Positions 39,765 to 47,602 of a stretch of 64,000 nucleotides of DNA are shown piece by piece. The notes beneath the pieces are model-generated. The model was not told the DNA's origin. It saw only the letters and a list, made by a program, of their open reading frames with translations, and did no database searches. The stretch is taken from the NCBI RefSeq assembly GCF_001642575.1, contig NZ_LXNG01000014.1:1-64000 (forward strand), given 5' to 3'. The DNA comes from Xanthomonas floridensis (GTDB lineage: Bacteria > Pseudomonadota > Gammaproteobacteria > Xanthomonadales > Xanthomonadaceae). Position 1 is the first letter of the stretch. Each line of letters opens with the position of its first letter. The position numbers and the translations under genes were made by a program.

Positions 39765-40157
39765 ATGACCGAATTGACCACCATCGTGGCCGCCGAGCGC
39801 GCCATCGACATCAAGCACCCCGCCACCGAGGCAGCCGTGGGCCTGCGCATCACGCTGCTTCCCGACAGCCACCCGAAGGTGCGCGCCGCCAGCCGCAAGG
39901 CGCTGAACGAACGTCTGATGGGCAAAGGCAAGCTAACCGCCGAGAAGATGGAGCAGGGCCGCATGGACATGCTCGTGGCGTCCGTCGGCGCGTGGGAGTG
40001 GAAGGGCGATCTCACCTTCCACGGCGCCAAGCCTCCGCTCACCGACGATGCGCTGCAAAAGGTGCTGAAGGAGCTGCCCTGGATTGGCGAGCAGATCGAC
40101 GCGGAGCTGGGGAACCGCGCGGAATTTTTTCGCAGCGCTGACGGCGAGGATCTCTGA
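39765..40157 (+). CDS. Tail assembly chaperone (gpG-like)
   Basis: A 130-aa protein from ATG 39765 with AAGGA upstream. Central to its call are position between tube and tape measure and the frameshift near its end: the codons GAA-TTT-TTT at 40122-40130 hold a run of six T. Lambda makes gpG and the frameshift product gpGT here. The stop is at 40155-40157. Confidence 0.8.
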   Translation: MTELTTIVAAERAIDIKHPATEAAVGLRITLLPDSHPKVRAASRKALNERLMGKGKLTAEKMEQGRMDMLVASVGAWEWKGDLTFHGAKPPLTDDALQKVLKELPWIGEQIDAELGNRAEFFRSADGEDL

Positions 40158-40500
40158 CGCCACCTATCTCACCGTCCGGTACGACATGCCGGACGAGAAG
40201 GGCGAGACGCGCAGGCAGCGCAATGCGCGCTTCGAACAATCCACCCCTGACGTCGACATGCCTGAAGAGGCGGTCCATGTCTGGGAGTGGTTCTGGCTGA
40301 TCTCCGGCCGGCGCAAGTCCGGGCCAGAAGCGATCTCCTACTCCGACATCGGCGAATGGCAGCGGCTCACGCTGCGTGACGTCCTGCCGGAGGAGGTAGA
40401 GATGCTCATGGCCATGGACGACGCCTATTTGCGTGCCGTGCGCGAAGAACAAGCAGCGGCGCGCGAGCGTCCGCCCGAACCTGGCAACACCTGGAGTTGA
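40129..40500 (+). CDS. Tail chaperone extension (T part of a gpGT-like frameshift product)
   Basis: This reading frame lies +1 (equal to -2) relative to the gpG-like frame. It is open across the T6 run at 40125-40130 and runs to 40500. It has no good start codon or ribosome binding site of its own. It is proline- and acid-rich and contains EEAVHVWEWFWLISGRRKSG. The expected product is a fusion of about 245 aa starting at 39765. Confidence 0.72.
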   Translation, partial: FAALTARISDATYLTVRYDMPDEKGETRRQRNARFEQSTPDVDMPEEAVHVWEWFWLISGRRKSGPEAISYSDIGEWQRLTLRDVLPEEVEMLMAMDDAYLRAVREEQAAARERPPEPGNTWS

Positions 40501-40503
40501 CTG

Positions 40504-43500
40504 ATGGATATCGCCGAACTCGGTTACCGGGTGGATTCGAGTGGGCTTGTGGAAGGCACTCAGGCGCTGGACCAGAACGCCGCGGCTGCCGACAAGGCCA
40601 GTGGAGCAGCCGACCGCCTGGAACGCGGTTATCAGGCCATGTCTCGCACGATCGAGCGTTCTGCTAGCTCGCTCGGCGATCGGCTGGGTGGCGCCCTGGA
40701 CCGGATCAACACCGGTACCGGTAGCGTCATCATTGAGCTGCAGGCGCTGAACCGTGCGCAGTCGGAGATTGTGGCGGCCCTGGGCGCACTGGAGGGCAAG
40801 CTCTCTGGGGCTTCGGCAGGGTTGCAGGACTACAGTGCCGCCGGCAAGGACGCCGCGGCCAGCGCTGCCGCATCGGCGACGGCATCAGCGAGGCTCGAGC
40901 AGGAGCTGGCCGAGCAGGAGGAACGCTACCGCGATGTGGCGAGGCAGGCGATGGCCTACGCAGAGGCTCAGCGCACTGCCAACGTCTCCGACCGTGCGTT
41001 GGCAGAGGCTGCGCGGGATGCTGCTGCTGGGATCGATGTCCAGGCCCAGGCCATGGCAAACGCGGGCACGGAGCAGGAGCGCATGGCGGCGCGCGCGAAG
41101 GCGATGCAGGAAGCCGAAGCGCGTGCGGCGAACCAGGCCAGGGAGGCGGCACAGGCGGCGCATGCACAGGAGATCAACCTCAAGCAGCTGCTGGCGCAGA
41201 TCGATCCCACCATCGCAGCGTTGAACCGCCTTGCCGAGATGGAGGACAAGCTGGAGAAGGCGCAGGAAGGTGGCCTGATCAACGAGTCTGGCTTCACGCA
41301 CTACCAGGGCCGGATCGATGCGATGCGCCAAAGCGTGCTCGATTCACGCTCGGCGCTGACGGACGGCGCAGACGCGATGAACGGCTACGGCATGTCTGCT
41401 CGTCAGACCAGCAACGCCATGCGCATGGTGCCGGCGCAGATCACCGACATCACCACCAGCCTGATTAGCGGGCAGCCGGCTTGGCAGGTGGTCATCCAGC
41501 AGGGTGGCCAGCTCTTCGACATGTTCGGTGGGTCTATTCCGGCACTGCGGGCGGTCGGCACAACGATCCTCGGCATGATCAACCCTCTCACTGTGTCCGC
41601 AGCTGCTGTGGTCGCACTGGGGGCCGCATGGCAGCAGGCACAGGGAGAGCTGTATAGCTTCCAGTTGGCCATGGTCCAAAGTGGGCATAACGCTGACATT
41701 TCGGCCGCGCAATTCGCTGGACTAGTCGCGGAGATCGACAAGTTGGCTGGCGTGAGCCGCGGACAGGCCGTAACTGCGCTCAACGCAGTGGCTGGGTCCA
41801 GCGAATTCACAGGCAAACAGTTCCTCATGGTGGCTGAGGCGGCGGCACGCATGGAAAGCGCCACGGGTCGTTCTGCCGAGCAGACCGTCGCTGCATTCGA
41901 AAGCATCGCCGATAATCCGGTCGACGCTCTCGCGCGCCTGGACAAAGCCGAGAGGTTTCTGACTCGCGCACAGATCGACCGAATCATGACGTTGCAGGAC
42001 GAAGCGAAAGAGCAGCAAGCAGTCGACGAAGCCTTGCTCCTGTTCGATCAACATCTCAAGGACGTCGCTAATACCGCCGAAACCCACATGCCTGCCATGA
42101 GTCGCTGGTGGCGAGAACTGAAGAATGAAGTGTCAGGCGCATGGGGCGAGGTGCAGACCTATGCAACTCTTCTCGATGGCGTGATTGCGAAGCATGGGAT
42201 CGCTGAGCGGCTCGACTTCAGTAGCGGCTTTTCCAAGTCGTCTGGTCTGATCGGGGCCGTTGCTAGCATGCTCCCAGATGGATGGGCGTCTGGAGTCAAC
42301 AACTGGGCGAAGGGCGCACTGGCTTCCGCTGGAGGCAGCAACGGACTGCCGACCCCAGTTTTCGGCATCACCGTCACTGGCGAAGAAGGGATTGAGGACT
42401 ACGTCAAGCTGCTGAAGGAGAACAAGGCGGCAGAGGATGCTGCATCCGAAGCGCTCACCGCACGATTGGCAGGCTTGGATCGAGTCGCATCTAAGCAAGA
42501 GGCGATCAAGAAGATCGTCGAGCTCTATAACCAGATCCCAAAGGACGATGCTCGCCACTTCGACGGATCGATGCAACGCCTAATTGCGCAGTCCAATGCG
42601 CAAGTCGACAAGCAGTTCAACCAGCGGGAAGGCGTCGGCAAGGCCAATACGGACGACAACGCGGCGCAGAGCTTCATTGCCAACGTGCAGCGACAGATCA
42701 CCGCCAACGAACAGCTGGCCGACAGCGGTGACAAGGTGTCGGCCAGCGACCGGCTGGTGATCCAGGCGCGTCAGCTGCTGGCCGACAAGACCAACACGAT
42801 GACGGCGGCGAGCAAACAGTTGCTGCAGGCGATGATCCCGCAGCTGCAGGCGAGTGATGTGCAGGCCGAGAAGGCGAAGCAGGCACAGCGCAACCTGGTG
42901 GCGCAGGCGGCACTGACCGAACGCCTTGCTCAGCTGGAAAAACAGCGACAGGAGCAGTCGGATGTCGACCTGATGAGCATCGGGCGCGGTGCAGATGCCA
43001 CGCAGATGCTGCAGCGTCAGCTCGACATCCAACGGGAGTACCTGCGCGAAAGGGAGAAGCTGGAAAAGGACCAGCGTGGGCGCAATCCGCTGAGCGCTGA
43101 GGCGTATCAGAGCAGCGTGTCGGACCTGGAGAGCAGCTTGGCTCGCTCGCTGGACATCGAGCGAAACTACCAGCAGCAACGTATTGCGATGCTGGGTGAC
43201 TGGCGAACCGGAGCGCGGCGGGTATGGGACGACTACGCATTCTCCGCCGCGAATGCATCAGAGACCGCTGCGTCAGCGCTCACCAACGGGCTGAGCGCGG
43301 CGGAGGATGCGTTTGTTCGCTTCGTGCAGACGGGCAAGCTGTCGTTCTCGTCGCTCGCCAAGTCGATCTTGGCCGACTTGGCGCGCATCGCTGCTCGGCA
43401 GGCAATCGTGGGCGCAGTCGGTTCGATCGTCGGCTCCCTGGCAGGTGGCGCCGCCGGCTCCTGGACGGGCACCAGTGCGAGCGCTGGAAGCAACCTCAAC

Positions 43501-43908
43501 TTCGGCAACAACGTTGATAGCTTCACCGGCAACAGCTGGGCGAGCTTTGGTGGTGGCCGCGCGAGTGGCGGCGACGTATCCAATTCGTCGATGTACGAGG
43601 TGGGCGAGTTCGACCGGCCGGAGATCTTCAACGACCGGCGCGGCCGCAGCTACCTGATTCCTGGCAACGACGGCACGGTGGTGCCGATGCATCGGCTGGC
43701 ATCCGGCAACGGTGGCGGCTCAGCCACTCCCACCTTCAACGTGAGCATCAACACCGTGGTCCAGAGCGATGGCAGTAGCAGCACCTCGGCAACCGCCGGG
43801 GACGATAACGCAATGGGGCGCGCGCTAGCGAAGTTGATCGAGCCAGAGGTGAAGCGGGTGCTGGTGCAACAGATGCGGCCGGGTGGCCTGCTTGTAGGAG
43901 CGCGGTGA
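40504..43908 (+). CDS. Tape measure protein (tail length)
   Basis: A 1134-aa protein. Long helical N-terminal part (30-330) with many Ala/Glu/Gln residues, a hydrophobic segment around 345-375 (ILGMINPLTVSAAAVVALGA), more helical regions, and a hydrophobic C-terminal stretch (ARQAIVGAVGSIVGSLAGG). The segment GYGMSARQTSNAMRMVPAQITD is typical of lambda-gpH-like proteins. Tail length is expected to scale with it. Confidence 0.92.
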   Translation: MDIAELGYRVDSSGLVEGTQALDQNAAAADKASGAADRLERGYQAMSRTIERSASSLGDRLGGALDRINTGTGSVIIELQALNRAQSEIVAALGALEGKLSGASAGLQDYSAAGKDAAASAAASATASARLEQELAEQEERYRDVARQAMAYAEAQRTANVSDRALAEAARDAAAGIDVQAQAMANAGTEQERMAARAKAMQEAEARAANQAREAAQAAHAQEINLKQLLAQIDPTIAALNRLAEMEDKLEKAQEGGLINESGFTHYQGRIDAMRQSVLDSRSALTDGADAMNGYGMSARQTSNAMRMVPAQITDITTSLISGQPAWQVVIQQGGQLFDMFGGSIPALRAVGTTILGMINPLTVSAAAVVALGAAWQQAQGELYSFQLAMVQSGHNADISAAQFAGLVAEIDKLAGVSRGQAVTALNAVAGSSEFTGKQFLMVAEAAARMESATGRSAEQTVAAFESIADNPVDALARLDKAERFLTRAQIDRIMTLQDEAKEQQAVDEALLLFDQHLKDVANTAETHMPAMSRWWRELKNEVSGAWGEVQTYATLLDGVIAKHGIAERLDFSSGFSKSSGLIGAVASMLPDGWASGVNNWAKGALASAGGSNGLPTPVFGITVTGEEGIEDYVKLLKENKAAEDAASEALTARLAGLDRVASKQEAIKKIVELYNQIPKDDARHFDGSMQRLIAQSNAQVDKQFNQREGVGKANTDDNAAQSFIANVQRQITANEQLADSGDKVSASDRLVIQARQLLADKTNTMTAASKQLLQAMIPQLQASDVQAEKAKQAQRNLVAQAALTERLAQLEKQRQEQSDVDLMSIGRGADATQMLQRQLDIQREYLREREKLEKDQRGRNPLSAEAYQSSVSDLESSLARSLDIERNYQQQRIAMLGDWRTGARRVWDDYAFSAANASETAASALTNGLSAAEDAFVRFVQTGKLSFSSLAKSILADLARIAARQAIVGAVGSIVGSLAGGAAGSWTGTSASAGSNLNFGNNVDSFTGNSWASFGGGRASGGDVSNSSMYEVGEFDRPEIFNDRRGRSYLIPGNDGTVVPMHRLASGNGGGSATPTFNVSINTVVQSDGSSSTSATAGDDNAMGRALAKLIEPEVKRVLVQQMRPGGLLVGAR

Positions 43909-44240
43909 TGGCTGACGTCTTCTTATGGAAGCCCACCTCACAAAGCAGCGGCACCGCGACTGGCGCGGTCAGGAGGGCGGCCTTCGGCGACGGCTACAGC
44001 CAGTCGGTCGCAGAGGGCATCAATCCGGTCTCGCGGTCCTACCAGCTGACATTCACTGGGCCAGAAGAGCAGATGAAGCAAATCGCGGCGTTTCTCGATA
44101 CGCATATCGGTCGCTCATTCATCTGGACGCCGAGAATCGGCGCGCAGGGCTTCTACCAGTGCGACGGGTACAGCGACCGCGGTGAGGGCGGGGCGATGCT
44201 CTCCATCAGCGCCACCTTTGAACAGAAATTCCAGCCATAG
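43908..44240 (+). CDS. Minor tail protein M-like
   Basis: A 110-aa protein from ATG 43908 (AGGAG upstream; a GTG at 43905 is in the same frame). It matches lambda gpM: AAFGDGYSQSVAEGINP and RSFIWTPRIGAQGFYQCDGY. Part of the tail tip under the tape measure. Confidence 0.82.
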   Translation: MADVFLWKPTSQSSGTATGAVRRAAFGDGYSQSVAEGINPVSRSYQLTFTGPEEQMKQIAAFLDTHIGRSFIWTPRIGAQGFYQCDGYSDRGEGGAMLSISATFEQKFQP

Positions 44241-44248
44241 AGGGCCAC

Positions 44249-45031
44249 ATGGCACGCCAAGTAATCGATCAAACCACGATCTTCCCGGATGGCAGCATCG
44301 GCGAAGATGCCTTCACTGCCTTCGCCAAAATCAATGAGATGACACTGGAGCTGTTTGCCCAGAGCTTCAACACTTTCCGCACTGGGCTTGGTGTCGAGTG
44401 GGTAAGTGGCACAGCCCTGCGGGTGCTCCCTGGCGCAGCCTACGTACCCAGTGTGCAGCGGATCGTGGCTCTGTCAGCCGACACCATTGTTCCGATATCG
44501 GGTGTTCCAGCCAACACCTTCGCGCACCTATACCTGACGGCGACCGGCGCCATCGAGGCGTCAACGACTGCACCCAGCGCCCGGTATGCCGGCCGCGCAC
44601 GCACGAAGACGGGCGATGCTTCTCGGCGATACGTCTTCAGTTTCCGCGTAGGTGCGACCGACGTGCAGCGCTTCACTCACCACGCCGAAGCCGGATTGGT
44701 CTTCTGGGTGACTTCGGTCAATGCTGCTCCATTCATCCTCGCAAGCGCTGTTTCGGCGACCACCGCGACAACGATCTCGGCTGCGAACGCTACACCAGTA
44801 ACTGCGGTCTCTGTGCTCCTGTCCATCCTGAACTATGGCAACTCGGGCGCCTACGTATTGCTCAGCAATAGCGAGGGACCGGTGCCGCCGTCTGGATACC
44901 TTGCAGTCGTTGGCCCGGGCACCGGGGAGCCAGAGTTGCCGCTGGACGCGTCGCGCAGCTACACCTACGTGTTTGACGGAACCGGCAATGGATCGTTTCA
45001 CCGGTGCCGCGGCTATCGGTTTGAGAGGTGA
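44249..45031 (+). CDS. Tail-associated protein, unknown function
   Basis: A 260-aa protein of beta-rich composition (VEWVSGTALRVLPGAAYVPSVQ, LYLTATGAIEAS). No family recognised. It lies inside the tail-tip block between gpM- and gpL-like genes, where lambda has no gene, so it is probably an accessory tip or receptor-related protein. Confidence 0.6.
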   Translation: MARQVIDQTTIFPDGSIGEDAFTAFAKINEMTLELFAQSFNTFRTGLGVEWVSGTALRVLPGAAYVPSVQRIVALSADTIVPISGVPANTFAHLYLTATGAIEASTTAPSARYAGRARTKTGDASRRYVFSFRVGATDVQRFTHHAEAGLVFWVTSVNAAPFILASAVSATTATTISAANATPVTAVSVLLSILNYGNSGAYVLLSNSEGPVPPSGYLAVVGPGTGEPELPLDASRSYTYVFDGTGNGSFHRCRGYRFER

Positions 45032-45036
45032 CTGGC

Positions 45037-45504
45037 ATGTACGCAATCAACGGCGCGGGCTTCCGCGCGATCAGCGAGGCATCGGACCTGCAGGCAGGCG
45101 AGGTGCTCTCCTTGGAGTTCCCTGAGCACCTGATCGGTCCGCCTACGACGCTGGAAGGTATGAAGCTGGCAGCTAAGGCGCGAGCTACCCAACTTCGTTG
45201 GGAATGCGAGACCGGCGGTGTGTCCATAGGCGACGTGCAGGTTGGCAGCACAACTGAAGACCAGAATCGAATCAGCAGCGTGCTTGCCGCGGCCGGCCTG
45301 GGCACCGTGGAGCAGGTCGACTTCAAGGCGAACAGCGGCTGGGTGACGCTGACCCTTGCCGAGATCCGGGGCATCGCAGCGGCGATCAGTGCGCACGTGC
45401 AGGCTTGCTTCACCGCTGAGCGTGCCCATCACGAAGCCATCGATGCAATCGGCAATATCGAGGAGCTGCAGGCCTACGACGTGGCCGCTGGCTGGCCGGC
45501 ATGA
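45037..45504 (+). CDS. Tail accessory protein (DUF4376-like)
   Basis: A 155-aa protein from ATG 45037 with GAGAGG 8 bp upstream. The segment ARATQLRWECETGGVSIGDVQVGSTTEDQNRI matches the DUF4376 domain seen in tail-fibre-related phage proteins. It pairs with the gene before it. Confidence 0.65.
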   Translation: MYAINGAGFRAISEASDLQAGEVLSLEFPEHLIGPPTTLEGMKLAAKARATQLRWECETGGVSIGDVQVGSTTEDQNRISSVLAAAGLGTVEQVDFKANSGWVTLTLAEIRGIAAAISAHVQACFTAERAHHEAIDAIGNIEELQAYDVAAGWPA

Positions 45505-46199
45505 GCATTCTCGCCGACATCCAGACGCTGGAGCCGGGCGCGCGCGTGACGCTGTTCGAGCTGGACGCCACGTCTCTCGGTGCCGATTCGCTGCTGTTCC
45601 ATCCGCACCAGCAGAGCACGCCGATCGTCTGGCAGCAGCAGGTCTACGATCCCTGGCCGGTCGAGGCGACAGGCTTCGAGCGCACCAGCGACCAGCCGCC
45701 GAACCCGCGGCTGCGCGTCGGCAACATCGACGGCACCATCACCGCGCTGTGTCAGCTGTTCGACGATCTGGTGGGCGCGCGCGTCATCCGCCGACAGACC
45801 CTCACCAAGTACCTGGATCCCGAGAACTTCGCCGGCGGCAATCCTGCAGCCGACCCGGACGAGCACTTCCCAGACGAAATCTGGTTTATCGAGCGCAAGG
45901 TCAGCGAGGACGATGAGGTGGTTGAGTTCGAGTTGGCCACTGCAGCGGACCTTAACGGCGAGCAGTTGCCCGGCCGCCAGATCATCGCCAACACCTGCAG
46001 CTGGATTATCCGCGGCGGATACCGCGGCCCGTACTGCGGGTACAACGGCCCGCCTGTCGCCGACATCAACGACAACCCGGTGAGCGATCCGTCGCTGGAT
46101 GTCTGCGGCGGCAAGGTCCGGTCCTGCAAGTTGCGCTTTGGCACGAATAACCCGCTGCCTTACGGCGGATTCCCAGCAGCAGGTCTGCTGCGCACGTAG
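45501..46199 (+). CDS. Minor tail protein L-like (Fe-S binding)
   Basis: A 232-aa protein of the lambda gpL family: ILADIQTLEPGARVTLFELDAT at the N-terminus. Four Cys residues near the C-terminus (NTCSW, GPYCGY, LDVCGG, RSCKLRF) fit the iron-sulfur site known for gpL. Part of the tail tip with K, I and J homologues. Confidence 0.88.
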   Translation: MSILADIQTLEPGARVTLFELDATSLGADSLLFHPHQQSTPIVWQQQVYDPWPVEATGFERTSDQPPNPRLRVGNIDGTITALCQLFDDLVGARVIRRQTLTKYLDPENFAGGNPAADPDEHFPDEIWFIERKVSEDDEVVEFELATAADLNGEQLPGRQIIANTCSWIIRGGYRGPYCGYNGPPVADINDNPVSDPSLDVCGGKVRSCKLRFGTNNPLPYGGFPAAGLLRT

Positions 46200-46221
46200 C
46201 GCGGCTTTCATCCATCACACC

Positions 46222-46249
46222 AAGGCCCGCCATGTGCGGGCCTTTTTAT
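46222..46249 (+). terminator. Terminator-like hairpin between L- and K-like genes
   Basis: A perfect 9-bp stem AAGGCCCGC/GCGGGCCTT (46222-46230, 46236-46244) with a 5-nt loop, followed by TTT. It lies inside the tail operon and covers the first possible ATG of the next gene (46248). It could attenuate transcription or affect translation of the K-like gene. Confidence 0.7.
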
Positions 46250-47003
46250 GGGCGACCACATGGAACACGCAACGCTTCTGGCCATCCAGGCGCATGCCAC
46301 TGGCGAATACCCCCGCGAGTGCTGCGGCCTGATCGTGCACGCGCCAACCGGTGAGCAGTACCGGCAGTGCCGCAACGCGGCGACCACACCCAGCGAGCAT
46401 TTTATCCTGCCAGCCGAGGACTATGCCGCTGCGGAGGATGCCGGGCAGGTGGTGGCGCTGGTGCACAGCCATCCCAACGTGTCGGCGCATGCTTCGGATG
46501 CGGATAAGGCGATGTGCGAAGCCAGCGGGCTGACCTGGCACATCATCAGTGTCGGCCAGATCGACGGCGTGCCGGAGTGCGGTGAGGTGCAGACCATCCA
46601 GCCGAGCGGCTACGTCGCGCCGCTGGTCGGGCGCCAGTTCGCCCATGGTGTGCTCGACTGCTACACGCTGGTGCGTGACTTCTACGCGCGCGAGATGGGC
46701 ATCGATCTGTCGCAGTACGAGCGCGAAGATGACTGGTGGAACAAGGGGGGCGACCTGTACGCGCTGGAGCGCCTGCAGACTGAGGGGTTTTCCGAAATCC
46801 AGGACGATCCGCAGCGCGGCGACATGATCGTGATGCAGATCCGTGCGCCGGTGCCGAACCATGCTGGCGTCTACCTGGGCGAGGGGCAAATGCTGCACCA
46901 CCTCGCTGACCGTCTGTCCGCGCGGGTGCCCTACGGCGGTTACTGGGCTGACCGCACCGTGCGCGTCGTGCGCCACAAGCTCGCTGCCGGCGGTGTTGCA
47001 TGA
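46248..47003 (+). CDS. Tail tip peptidase K-like (JAMM + NlpC/P60)
   Basis: A 251-aa protein. N-terminal JAMM metal site: E (ECCG) and ALVHSHPNVSAHASDAD. C-terminal NlpC/P60 domain with Cys in GVLDCYTLVRDFY and His in VPNHAGVYL. It may cut peptidoglycan during entry. Start at 46248 or 46260 (MEHATLL); the second avoids the hairpin. Confidence 0.88.
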   Translation: MGDHMEHATLLAIQAHATGEYPRECCGLIVHAPTGEQYRQCRNAATTPSEHFILPAEDYAAAEDAGQVVALVHSHPNVSAHASDADKAMCEASGLTWHIISVGQIDGVPECGEVQTIQPSGYVAPLVGRQFAHGVLDCYTLVRDFYAREMGIDLSQYEREDDWWNKGGDLYALERLQTEGFSEIQDDPQRGDMIVMQIRAPVPNHAGVYLGEGQMLHHLADRLSARVPYGGYWADRTVRVVRHKLAAGGVA

Positions 47004-47602
47004 GCATGCAAGCAGTGCCCAAGGTGCGCGTGGTGCGTCTGTACGGCGTATTGCGGGCCAAGTTTGGCAAAGAGTTCCGACTGGCAGTAGCGTCGCCTGC
47101 CGAAGCTATTCGCGCACTCTCCGTGCAGCTTCCAGGCTTCCAGGCGTTCCTTATGGGCGCCAAGGACCGAGGTCTGACGTTCGCCGTCTTCAACGGCCGC
47201 CGCAACCTAAGCGAGGACCAACTCCACGATCCGCCGGGCGATGACGCGATCCGAATCGCGCCGGTGTTGCAGGGCTCCAAGCGTGGTGGAGTGCTGCAGA
47301 CGATCGTCGGTGCAGTTCTGGTGGTCGCTGGTGTCGTGCTTACTGCGTATGGATTCGGAGCGGTAGGCGTTCCCCTGACCAACGCTGGCATCGCGATGGT
47401 TATCGGCGGCGTGGTGCAGATGCTCTCGCGGACCCAGAAGGGATTGGGCACTCAGGAAAGTCCAGAAAATCGACCCAGCTATGCCTTCAACGGCCCGGTT
47501 AACACCCAAGCACAGGGCAACCCGGCGCCGGTGGCATACGGCGATACGTGGACAGGGTCTGCCGTCATCAGCGGCGGCATCTATGCAGAGGATCAACAAT
47601 GA
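47000..47602 (+). CDS. Tail assembly protein I-like
   Basis: A 200-aa protein of the lambda gpI family: an N-terminal ubiquitin-like beta-grasp (VRLYGVLRAKFGKEFRLAV), followed by a hydrophobic region (TIVGAVLVVAGVVLTAYGFGAVG) and a C-terminal PVAYGDTWTGSAVISGG. Helps the assembly of gpJ at the tail tip. Confidence 0.85.
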   Translation: MSMQAVPKVRVVRLYGVLRAKFGKEFRLAVASPAEAIRALSVQLPGFQAFLMGAKDRGLTFAVFNGRRNLSEDQLHDPPGDDAIRIAPVLQGSKRGGVLQTIVGAVLVVAGVVLTAYGFGAVGVPLTNAGIAMVIGGVVQMLSRTQKGLGTQESPENRPSYAFNGPVNTQAQGNPAPVAYGDTWTGSAVISGGIYAEDQQ

